Source: Bacteroidales bacterium UBA3816 (lineage in GTDB: Bacteria > Bacteroidota > Bacteroidia > Bacteroidales > P3). From it: a DNA stretch of 8,070 nt. The translations under genes were made by a program, and so were the position numbers. The stretch spans positions 1 through 8,070 of the forward strand of contig DFDY01000159.1 in NCBI GenBank assembly GCA_002368955.1. The letters are read 5' to 3'. The notes beneath the pieces are model-generated. The model was not told the DNA's origin and did no database searches. It saw only the letters and a list, made by a program, of their open reading frames with translations. Every line of letters begins with the position of its first letter. Position 1 is the first letter of the stretch. This document shows, piece after piece, positions 1 to 6,787 of the stretch.

Positions 1-117
1 TTTGTGATAAAGTAAAAGGTAAAAAACTAAAAACTAAAAGGGTGGACGGAGTTGAGAGTTTTGTAAACTAATAACTATAATCACTTTTTACTTTTTAGTT
101 TTTACTTTTTACCTTAA
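1..117 (+). repeat. Composite heptad repeat element, copy 1 (with inverted arms)
   Basis: Intergenic, starting 11 bases beyond the stop of the minus-strand permease gene. Positions 1-8 (TTTGTGAT) look like the tail of a preceding unit cut by the window edge. From 9 come four NNTAAAA heptads (one with an extra A), then GGGTGGACGGAG (40-51), a single TTGAGAG (52-58), TTTTGTAAAC, a spacer containing ACTAATA and ACTATAA, and then the reverse complement of the A-rich heptads (84-113). Arms 11-40 and 84-113 could fold into an imperfect stem of about 28 base pairs. The stretch 9-116 matches 2581-2687 with only one single-base indel and one T/C change by eye. It may act as a transcript end for the export operon, but this is inference. 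Confidence 0.85.
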
Positions 118-127
118 TAATTGTCCG

Positions 128-1354
128 CTATTTGCCCTGCGCTCCGCTGCGATGGGGTTTCCCACGGGGACGGCGGCGCACCCCAGTCCCCACTGACAGG
201 CAGGCTGTGGCAAAATAGAGCAGGGTCAGCACCCAGAGCATCAGATATTCGAAGCTGACTTCGTGCAGTGTGGCCCCCATGGAGTTCATCCGGACATATC
301 CCTGCACGGCATGGGTGGACGGGAAGAGGTAGGACAGCCAACGCCAAGGGTCGGGCATGGAGCTTTGCGGCCATGCAAAGCCGGTGAGGAAGAGCAGGAT
401 GATACTTGAGAAGACCAAGGTGACGATGCCCGACTCGCGATGCCTGAAAAGGCTGCTGCAGGTGATGCTGAGGAAGCAGACGGAGAGGAGGAATGGGAGC
501 AGGAAGAGGGCCAGCTGGCCTATCTGCGCTATGTGGGGCAGGTTGAACATTCGCGGTATAAGAAATAGGTTTATCGCCACAAGTGCCCCGTAGAGGACTA
601 TATAGGCCATGGTGCGTCCCAGCACCACGCGGTCGTGGTGGCGGCGACGCAGACGTGGGGGGATGGAGGCCAGCTGGGTGCCTTCCTCGCGAGCGGCCCC
701 GCCCAGCATGCCTACGCCAAAGAAGAGGGTTTGCTGGATGACCAGGATGAGCAATGCGGGTATCAGGAAGCTGGTGAATCCGCCTCCCGGCACAAAGAGC
801 TTCACGTCGTCGTACCCCACGGGGTTGACCAGTGTGTTGGCCTGCTGGCCGGTGATGCCCGTCAGGCCGTAGCGGGTGAATTCTATTTGTTTCATTTCGT
901 CGAGCATGGCAAAGTTGGCCCCCATGAAGACGCTCTTGTAGTACAGGAAGGACGACATGTCACAGAACACCCCCACGCGGGCTGTCTCTAACTGGGCCAG
1001 CCGCTCGCCATAGTCTGAGGGGAAGTGGATGATTCCGTTTACCTTACGTTCGGCCATAAGGCGTTCGGCCTCGGCCATCGAGCCGGCCTCGAATCGCACT
1101 TCTATCTCTGGGGTGGCGTCCATTTTATGGATGAAGCGTTTGCTCTCTTTGCAGCGGGCATCGTCCACCACTGCCACAGGCACATCGTACAGATTTTCCT
1201 GCACATAAATGCCATTGAAAATAAGGGGATAGCCCACTCCGGCCACAAAGAATATCAGAAGCACGCCTGTGTTGCCAAAGATGCGGCCCCATTCGGCCTG
1301 ACACACTTCGGCTAGGTCTTCTAAGAACTGTTGGATGTTATGCAGCATTTTCAT
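128..1354 (-). CDS. ABC-2-type transporter permease (second permease of export operon)
   Basis: A 408-residue inner-membrane protein of the ABC-2 permease type related to the YhhJ/YbhR/YbhS group. It shows the family layout: one N-terminal membrane segment (about 29-50), a large periplasmic domain (about 52-190, beginning with the typical PVAVVDDA strand), then a cluster of membrane segments near 194-218, 248-268, 277-302, 308-328 and 368-388. A conserved-looking AAREEGT loop (220-226) follows the second segment. The tail from 391 is strongly basic. It overlaps the upstream permease gene by 17 bases, so the two are probably translationally coupled. A second in-frame ATG two codons in (1348) would reduce the overlap to 11. 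The partner is probably permease 1338-2510, forming a heterodimer. The exported substrate cannot be read from the sequence. No ATPase gene is present nearby. Confidence 0.9.
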   Translation of the reverse strand: MKMLHNIQQFLEDLAEVCQAEWGRIFGNTGVLLIFFVAGVGYPLIFNGIYVQENLYDVPVAVVDDARCKESKRFIHKMDATPEIEVRFEAGSMAEAERLMAERKVNGIIHFPSDYGERLAQLETARVGVFCDMSSFLYYKSVFMGANFAMLDEMKQIEFTRYGLTGITGQQANTLVNPVGYDDVKLFVPGGGFTSFLIPALLILVIQQTLFFGVGMLGGAAREEGTQLASIPPRLRRRHHDRVVLGRTMAYIVLYGALVAINLFLIPRMFNLPHIAQIGQLALFLLPFLLSVCFLSITCSSLFRHRESGIVTLVFSSIILLFLTGFAWPQSSMPDPWRWLSYLFPSTHAVQGYVRMNSMGATLHEVSFEYLMLWVLTLLYFATACLSVGTGVRRRPRGKPHRSGAQGK

Positions 1355-2510
1355 GGCTAAGTATCTGTTTTTTGATTCGACTGTTGGTGATCAGGGGCAG
1401 CAGGAGGAAGAGGACAAGAATGCACAGATGCCCATAGCTGTACGACAGCGGTAGCCCGAAAAGGGCTTCGTTCACATACACCAGATAGTTCTGCCGCAGA
1501 GGGAAGACGACACTCAAGGCCTGCAGGGGCCGCGCCATTCCGCTAACGGGATAGGTGAAACCCGACAGGGAGAATGCCAGGATGCCGTAGAAGGCGCTGA
1601 AGCAAATGGCATTGGTCATCTGTGGTATCAGTCCATATAGAAACACTCCTGCCGACATCATGGCCAGTACAAAAAGCACCGAGCAGAGGGCCAGTGTGAG
1701 GTAATGGCCCTGCATGGGGAATTGGCAGAAGCCGAAGAGCACCAAATTGCCCAAGAGCTGTAAGGCTATGAACCAGCAGGCATAGGGGAGCAGCTTGCCC
1801 ACCAATGCCACGCCTATTCGGCCATCGGCGGCGGCAAGCCACTCGCCGGCCGTCCCTTCGCGACTCTCCATGCCAATGCTGAAGACGGTGAGCAGTATCG
1901 CCATCAAGCCTAGGATGCCCGGCAGGATGGTGGTGAGCAGGTATGACTGGTAGTTGGCCATCGGGTTGCCCACCAAATGGGCATCGATTTCTATCGGCAT
2001 GATCAGTCCCATTATTTGCTCTTCGCCCATGCCTTTTTTGCGCAGCACTTCTCGCTGCACTGCCCCTGCCGCCAGGTTACAGATAGTCATCAGCTGCTTG
2101 TAGCTGAGGGTGCCGCTTAATAAATAAGCATTGTTGGCATAGAGCACTACATGTGGTGCCTTGAACGCCAGCACATCGTTGTAGGTGCCGTGGGGAATGT
2201 GCAGAAAGGCGTATATTTCCTGTCGCTGCATGGCGGCCCGGGCTTCCTTATGGCTGTTGTATACCCGTGCCACGCGCACCCCCTGCGTGGCCTCGATCTC
2301 GTGGCAGAGGCGGCGCGAAAAATAGCTTCCGTCCTCATCCACTATGGCTATGGGCAGCTTCTGCGGCTGACCATCCCGCATGAGGGTGAGGAAAAACAGA
2401 TAAGAGAATGCTATGCCCAATGTGGCTAGAATGAGGTATCGTGGGTGCGCCTTTATGCGGGGCAGCTCTCTCCGCAGCACATTGGACAATTTATCAAACA
2501 ACGTTTTCAT
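1338..2510 (-). CDS. ABC-2-type transporter permease (first permease of export operon)
   Basis: A 390-residue inner-membrane protein with the same architecture as its downstream neighbour: N-terminal membrane segment about 24-44, a periplasmic domain about 50-185 starting with LPIAIVDEDGS, then hydrophobic segments near 190-213, 234-260, 270-294, 300-320 and 360-376. The ESREGT loop (215-220) corresponds to REEGT in the partner. The two permeases are therefore distant paralogues, as is usual in YbhS/YbhR-like pairs. Its stop lies inside the start region of the next gene. The ATG at 2510 is the natural start: the first membrane segment follows at the expected distance and upstream lies only repeat DNA. 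The 169-base gap to the HlyD gene is unusually long for an operon and is mostly repeat. The substrate is unknown. Confidence 0.9.
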   Translation of the reverse strand: MKTLFDKLSNVLRRELPRIKAHPRYLILATLGIAFSYLFFLTLMRDGQPQKLPIAIVDEDGSYFSRRLCHEIEATQGVRVARVYNSHKEARAAMQRQEIYAFLHIPHGTYNDVLAFKAPHVVLYANNAYLLSGTLSYKQLMTICNLAAGAVQREVLRKKGMGEEQIMGLIMPIEIDAHLVGNPMANYQSYLLTTILPGILGLMAILLTVFSIGMESREGTAGEWLAAADGRIGVALVGKLLPYACWFIALQLLGNLVLFGFCQFPMQGHYLTLALCSVLFVLAMMSAGVFLYGLIPQMTNAICFSAFYGILAFSLSGFTYPVSGMARPLQALSVVFPLRQNYLVYVNEALFGLPLSYSYGHLCILVLFLLLPLITNSRIKKQILSHENAA

Positions 2511-2530
2511 TTATTATCGAAGATGTATTT

Positions 2531-2687
2531 AAAGTAAAAGATAAAAACTAAAAGGATGGGCGGAGTTGAGAGTTTGTAATAAAGTAAAAGGTAAAAACTA
2601 AAAACTAAAAGGGTGGACGGAGTTGAGAGTTTTGTAAACTAATAACTATAATCACTTTTTACTTTTTAGTTTTTACCTTTTACCTTA
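2531..2687 (+). repeat. Composite heptad repeat, two tandem copies inside the export operon
   Basis: Two units in tandem between the HlyD gene and the first permease gene. Unit one (2531-2580) has three NNTAAAA heptads, GGATGGGCGGAG, one TTGAGAG and TTTGTAAT. Unit two (2581-2687) has four NNTAAAA heptads, GGGTGGACGGAG, one TTGAGAG, TTTTGTAAAC, the ACTAATA/ACTATAA spacer and an inverted A/T arm. Arms 2583-2611 and 2655-2684 are nearly perfect reverse complements and could form a long hairpin in the operon mRNA. Unit two is almost identical to 9-116. The element runs into the HlyD coding region, so the last Arg codon and the TAA stop of that gene are repeat sequence. Unit one differs from unit two by exactly one heptad in its A-rich part. 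Confidence 0.88.
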
Positions 2688-3660
2688 TAATGGCGGTCAT
2701 GCCGGGGCGCAAGCCGGGGATTTCCTCCACGGGCACCATCCGCACGTCGAAGCTCTTCATGTCGTACTGACCGTTGTTTTTAGTGGCACGCCAGGTAGCA
2801 TAGCTGGCCATGGCCCTGAGATATGTCACTCGTGCCTGATAGGTTCCGTCGCCCAAGGCCGGTATGGTCACCTCCACCACTTTGCCCACTTTCAGGTTGC
2901 CCAGCAGGTCTTCGCGTACGCTGAAGGTGAACCACATATCGCTCATATCCACAATAGACATCACGGGCGACCCTGTGCCAATAAGCTCAGTGCGTTTGGG
3001 GTAAATCTCCACCACCTCGCCGTCGCACGGGGCGGTGAGGTATCGCTCTCCCATATACGACTGCACTTCGGCTATGGCTCCGTTGGCTTGGGCCACTAGG
3101 GCCAAGGCGGCCTCCTTGTCCTCTTGCTGGGCGCCTTCCAAGGCCATGTCGTACTGCGACTTGGCGGCATTGGCCGTTGCCACGGCAGCTTTATACTGGG
3201 CTTCCACTTCGTCGCGTTTCTGCGCAGAGACCACTTTCTTGTCGTAGAGAGACTGAACACGGTCCAACGACTTTTTGGTAATGTCGACTCCCACTTGTGC
3301 TTTTTGCCACATTTGGTAGGCGGCCGTTATCTGCTGCTGACGGGCCCCTTTTTTGGCCTTGCCGGCCTGAGCACTGGCGGCCGAACGGGCGGCCTGGGCT
3401 TGCTCCAGCTTGGCCGACACCTCGGGACTGTTGATGAACACCAGCGTGTCGCCGGCCTTCACCTGATCGCCCTCATGAACATAAAATTCTTCCACGCGGC
3501 CAGGCACCTTGCCCGAGACGCGATATTCGGAGGCCTCGGCCTCACCCATCAGTACTTCTGGCTCAGGGCGCAGCACTATCAGCCCCACCACGGCCAGCAC
3601 AACCACCACGGCGATAAGAACGCCGACACCTATCAACGACTGTTTCTTTGTATTTTCCAT
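2680..3660 (-). CDS. HlyD/EmrA-family periplasmic adaptor protein
   Basis: A 326-residue membrane-fusion protein that should bridge the ABC permeases in the inner membrane to the TolC-type channel encoded just upstream. Visible parts in order: a short cytoplasmic N-terminus, one membrane anchor (about 9-30), the first half of a biotinyl-lipoyl domain (about 46-78, with GRVEEFYVHEGDQVKAGDTL), a long Ala/Lys/Gln-rich coiled-coil hairpin (about 80-200), the second lipoyl half (about 205-235, TAPCDGEVVEI), and a beta-barrel region (about 236-326) ending with the family-typical GLRPGMTA. There is no lipobox, so it is anchored by the membrane segment. It follows the TolC gene by 54 bases. The final Arg codon and the stop lie in an intergenic repeat element, so the extreme C-terminus may differ by a few residues from relatives. 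Confidence 0.92.
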   Translation of the reverse strand: MENTKKQSLIGVGVLIAVVVVLAVVGLIVLRPEPEVLMGEAEASEYRVSGKVPGRVEEFYVHEGDQVKAGDTLVFINSPEVSAKLEQAQAARSAASAQAGKAKKGARQQQITAAYQMWQKAQVGVDITKKSLDRVQSLYDKKVVSAQKRDEVEAQYKAAVATANAAKSQYDMALEGAQQEDKEAALALVAQANGAIAEVQSYMGERYLTAPCDGEVVEIYPKRTELIGTGSPVMSIVDMSDMWFTFSVREDLLGNLKVGKVVEVTIPALGDGTYQARVTYLRAMASYATWRATKNNGQYDMKSFDVRMVPVEEIPGLRPGMTAIIR

Positions 3661-3714
3661 TTCTATTTATTTTATTGGGTTCTATAAATTCTAAACTCTA
3701 ACATCAAACGTCTA

Positions 3715-5193
3715 TTATTCTCCAATCCTGCCCATGGCCTGTTGCAGGTAGAGGTAGTCCATCTGCACCTCTATGCCGGCATCCAGCAACTCGCTGCTGG
3801 CCGACAGCCATGCCGTCTGAGCAGCCATCAGATCGCTGCTGCTTATCAAGCCAGAGTTAAAGCTCTCTTCCGCCAGGCTAAGGTTCTCCTCGGCATGGGT
3901 GAGATTGGTCTGGCTGGCCATCAACTTGCGGTTGGCCACTTCCAACTCATAGTTGAGTTTGTTCACCAGCAGCTGTATTTTGTCGCTGGCTTCTTCAATC
4001 AGGTACTGGACCTCGTTGCGCTGATGCTTGGCAGCCTTCAAGGCATAAACGGCGCTGGGGTGGCAGATAGGCACGTTCAGTACAGCTCCAACGGTAAACA
4101 TGCCGCCAAATCCTTTGCTGTATCCGTTGTACAGGTTGGGATTGGTGACCAGATATGAACCCGTCACGGCCAGATTGGGCATCAAACCAGAGGCAGCAAT
4201 GTGGACCGCCGACTTGGCCAATGCATCGCTCTTTTCCAATAGCTGTATCTCTCTGCTGTTGTTCAGCACCTGACTCATGTCTATATTGCTCAAGGATTGT
4301 CGGTCCTGCAGTTCCAACGATTCTAGCACCAAATAATTGCCGTTGAGATCCAGCCCACACATCTGGTAGAGCAGCATCTTGGCCAATTGGAGGCCGCTGG
4401 TGGCCTTGGTCAGGCTCATTTGTGCCTCGTTGAGCTTCACGCGCACCTTGGTCAGGTCGGCCTCGGTGGCCATCTCCGCTTCTTTTAAGGCTTGCACATT
4501 CTGGTACATCGTATCCAACAAGTTCGCATACTGCTGTGCCAACTCCAGCTTCTTCTGCACAGAAATCACACGCCAATAGGCCTCGTCCACCTGCACCAGT
4601 ATATCCGATTTGGCCTTGTCATAGCCCAGTTGTGCCATCTCGTTGTTGGTGCGTGCGCTGCGGTAGAGCTCCACCAACTTGCCGCCCAAGAACACAGGTT
4701 GCGTCACCGTCACGCCTCCAACCCATATATTCCTCAGGTCCATGTCCAAAGAGCTAGTGATCTGCCGTCCCAAGCCGTTAAGCGCATGGGCCACATCGCT
4801 TCCTTCCAGCAACTCTGCAAAAGACTGAGCCAGTGCCGGGTCTATAGGCATCAGGCGGTTGACAAACTCCGAAACTGAGTTGGCAACGTCCTCCGCGACA
4901 TTGGTGCCCATGTTGTTTAGGGCATCCTGTTTCTCATCGCTGAGCAACTGTATGGACTTCTGGTTCCAAGTATAGGCTCCGTTGGCCGAAAACTTCGGAA
5001 ACATCTCGCTCAACGCCATCTTCTTCAAAGCATCGGTTTCTGCCACCTTTTCTTCTGCAATTTTCAGCTGCTTATTGTACTCCAAGGCCAGCCTATGGCA
5101 GTCCTCCAGTGTCAGCGACAGCGGCACTCCGGTTTGGGCACTCGCGCCCAAAAATGAAAAAACCATCAATGTGACGAACAATTTCTTTTTCAT
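3715..5193 (-). CDS. TolC-family outer-membrane efflux channel protein
   Basis: A 492-residue outer-membrane efflux protein, first gene of the export operon. It starts with a signal peptide (MKKKLFVTLMVFSFLGASA, cleavage predicted before QTG), followed by LTLEDCHRLALEYN, the usual opening helix of the family, and two repeated halves of long amphipathic helices with short strand regions (about 150-180 and 350-390), as expected for a trimeric barrel plus periplasmic tunnel. It would pair with the HlyD adaptor downstream. I chose the ATG at 5193 for two reasons: it gives a proper signal peptide, and a Bacteroidota-type promoter lies at 5229-5236. The reading frame stays open upstream to 5649, but that part only translates the heptad array and promoter DNA. 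The transported substrate cannot be inferred. Confidence 0.92.
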   Translation of the reverse strand: MKKKLFVTLMVFSFLGASAQTGVPLSLTLEDCHRLALEYNKQLKIAEEKVAETDALKKMALSEMFPKFSANGAYTWNQKSIQLLSDEKQDALNNMGTNVAEDVANSVSEFVNRLMPIDPALAQSFAELLEGSDVAHALNGLGRQITSSLDMDLRNIWVGGVTVTQPVFLGGKLVELYRSARTNNEMAQLGYDKAKSDILVQVDEAYWRVISVQKKLELAQQYANLLDTMYQNVQALKEAEMATEADLTKVRVKLNEAQMSLTKATSGLQLAKMLLYQMCGLDLNGNYLVLESLELQDRQSLSNIDMSQVLNNSREIQLLEKSDALAKSAVHIAASGLMPNLAVTGSYLVTNPNLYNGYSKGFGGMFTVGAVLNVPICHPSAVYALKAAKHQRNEVQYLIEEASDKIQLLVNKLNYELEVANRKLMASQTNLTHAEENLSLAEESFNSGLISSSDLMAAQTAWLSASSELLDAGIEVQMDYLYLQQAMGRIGE

Positions 5194-5228
5194 ATTTCCA
5201 TTCAATTTCTTCTCTTCATTTGAGACTG

Positions 5229-5236
5229 CAAAAGTA
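5229..5236 (-). promoter_or_regulatory. Bacteroidota-type -7 element for the TolC-HlyD-permease operon
   Basis: On the minus strand this reads TACTTTTG, a full match to the Bacteroidota -7 consensus TAnnTTTG. It sits 35 bases upstream of the ATG at 5193. A TTTTG on the minus strand (5262-5266) could serve as the -33 element, but the spacing of about 25 bases is longer than the usual 19-22, so that half is weak. The position rules out a translation start further upstream for the TolC gene. Confidence 0.7.
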
Positions 5237-5326
5237 CACCCTTTTCGCCACCCGCCCCCGCCAAAAGCGTTCCAAACGACCAATCTGCCACCCCAATCGC
5301 CCTCCGACGTATTCCAACCGACATCC

Positions 5327-5487
<161 letters not shown>

Positions 5488-5619
5488 ATACGATAAACCA
5501 CTCCCAATCCTGACCACTCCGTGATTATTTCCACCACAAAAGCATCCTGTGGCGGCATGCTGCTGAAGGGCATTTTTTCTTTTTTTCGACCAAAACCATT
5601 TTATATAAAAAAAGATGCG

Positions 5620-5627
5620 TATCTTTG
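5620..5627 (+). promoter_or_regulatory. Bacteroidota-type -7 element for tsaD
   Basis: TATCTTTG is a full match to TAnnTTTG. It ends 21 bases before the ATG at 5649, which leaves a leader of only about 10-17 bases if transcription starts at the usual distance. No convincing TTG -33 element is visible upstream, where the sequence is A/T-rich. An in-frame TTG at 5625 overlaps this element and therefore cannot be the translation start. Confidence 0.7.
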
Positions 5628-5648
5628 CAATGGCAAATAATACACTCA

Positions 5649-6671
5649 ATGGAACCTACTGAACATATTGCTACCATACTTGCTATCGAGTCGTCGTGCG
5701 ACGACACGTCGGCTGCCGTGCTGCGCGGCGACCGCATTCTCTCCAATGTCATTGCCTCGCAGAAGGTGCACGAGCAGTACGGCGGGGTGGTGCCCGAGCT
5801 GGCCTCCCGCGCCCACCAGCAAAACATTGTGCCGGTGGTGGACACCGCCATCAAGAATGCCAACATCGGCAAGGAGGAGATTGACGCCGTGGCCTTCACC
5901 CGCGGGCCCGGCCTGCTGGGATCGCTGATGGTGGGGGTGAGTTTTGCCAAGAGTTTTGCCCAAGGGCTGGAAATCCCCCTCATCGAGGTGAACCACCTGC
6001 AGGGGCACGTACTCTCGCATTTCATCAAGGAGAACGACCAGAGCCAGGTGCCGCAGTTTCCCTTTGTCTGCCTGCTGGTGTCGGGTGGACATACACAGAT
6101 ATTGCTGCTGCGGAGCCACTTCGACATGGAGGTGCTGGGCGAGACCATCGACGACGCGGCGGGCGAGGCCATCGACAAGGCCGCCAAGATTATGGATCTG
6201 GGCTACCCCGGTGGCCCCATTATCGACCGGCTGGCCAAGGAAGGCAACCCCGACGCATACCACTTTGCCACACCACACATTGCAGGCAACGACTACAGCT
6301 TCAGCGGCATAAAGACCTCTTTCCTCTATTTTCTGCGCGACCGTATTGCTGAGAATCCTAACTACATCGAGGAGCACAAGGCCGACCTTTGCGCCTCAAT
6401 TCAGAAATGCATCGTGGGCTTCCTCATCAAGAAACTGGAGAAGGCGGTGAAGGAGAGCGGCGTAAGGCAGATTGCCATTGCCGGCGGCGTATCGGCCAAC
6501 AGCCTGCTGCGCAGCGAGATGGAACGACTGGGACAGAAGCACCACTGGAAAGTGTTCATCCCCAAGTTCCAGTTCTGCACCGACAATGCCGCCATGGTGG
6601 GCATTGCGGGCTATTTCAAATACTTGAAGGGCGAGTTTGCAGACCTGGGACTGCCGCCGTATGCAAGATGA
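5649..6671 (+). CDS. tsaD: tRNA N6-adenosine threonylcarbamoyltransferase TsaD
   Basis: TsaD (older names Gcp, YgjD) transfers the threonylcarbamoyl group from TC-AMP to A37 of ANN-decoding tRNAs, working with TsaB and TsaE in the cytoplasm. The 340-residue length is normal. Visible motifs: IESSCDDTSAAV (13-24, nucleotide-binding start), GGVVPELASRAH (45-56), metal ligands H116 and H120 in NHLQGH, VSGGHT (144-149), DDAAGEAIDKAAKIMDLGYPGGP (168-190), GGVSANSLLR (279-288), and TDNAAM (311-316) with the third metal ligand D312. All key residues are present, so it should be active. The ATG at 5649 is chosen because the promoter TATCTTTG lies just upstream and overlaps the only earlier in-frame start, a TTG. 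The stop is followed within 10 bases by a repeat element. TsaB and TsaE are not in the window. Confidence 0.97.
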   Translation: MEPTEHIATILAIESSCDDTSAAVLRGDRILSNVIASQKVHEQYGGVVPELASRAHQQNIVPVVDTAIKNANIGKEEIDAVAFTRGPGLLGSLMVGVSFAKSFAQGLEIPLIEVNHLQGHVLSHFIKENDQSQVPQFPFVCLLVSGGHTQILLLRSHFDMEVLGETIDDAAGEAIDKAAKIMDLGYPGGPIIDRLAKEGNPDAYHFATPHIAGNDYSFSGIKTSFLYFLRDRIAENPNYIEEHKADLCASIQKCIVGFLIKKLEKAVKESGVRQIAIAGGVSANSLLRSEMERLGQKHHWKVFIPKFQFCTDNAAMVGIAGYFKYLKGEFADLGLPPYAR

Positions 6672-6677
6672 TGCAAA

Positions 6678-6755
6678 TTGAGAGTTTGTGATAAAGTGAA
6701 TGGTAAAAACTAAAAACTAAAAGGGTGGACGGAGTTGGAAGTTGAGAATTGAGAT
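6678..6755 (+). repeat. Composite heptad repeat element, copy lacking the inverted arm
   Basis: Begins 6 bases after the tsaD stop: TTGAGAG, TTTGTGATAAAG, an imperfect stretch, three NNTAAAA heptads (about 6702-6722), GGGTGGACGGAG (6723-6734), then three TTGAGAR-like heptads (TTGGAAG, TTGAGAA, TTGAGAT, 6735-6755). It has the same order of parts as the copies at 1-117 and 2531-2687 but no inverted right arm, and three heptads where those have one. No intrinsic terminator or promoter for the next gene is recognisable within it. Confidence 0.85.
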
Positions 6756-6787
6756 GGCGGCAGCCACTCCGTATTCATTGAATTGAC

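Noticed and set aside
1..117. Insertion sequence
   Set aside because: Inverted arms exist but there is no transposase and no convincing target-site duplication; kept as a repeat only.
2536..2543. Promoter for the permease genes (TATCTTTT on the minus strand)
   Set aside because: It misses the final G of TAnnTTTG and arises from the A-rich repeat, so it is mentioned only as a weak possibility.
5541..5590. Intrinsic terminator at the T-rich run around 5574-5586
   Set aside because: No stable GC-rich hairpin directly precedes the T-run, and no plus-strand gene ends there.
5646..6377. Long open frames on the minus strand opposite tsaD, and similar plus-strand frames opposite the export genes
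   Set aside because: They mirror strongly coding, GC-rich genes, lack recognisable domains and have no promoter or conserved start.
6672..6787. Promoter for the porP-like gene
   Set aside because: No TAnnTTTG match is found in the gap on the plus strand; read-through from tsaD is possible but not shown.
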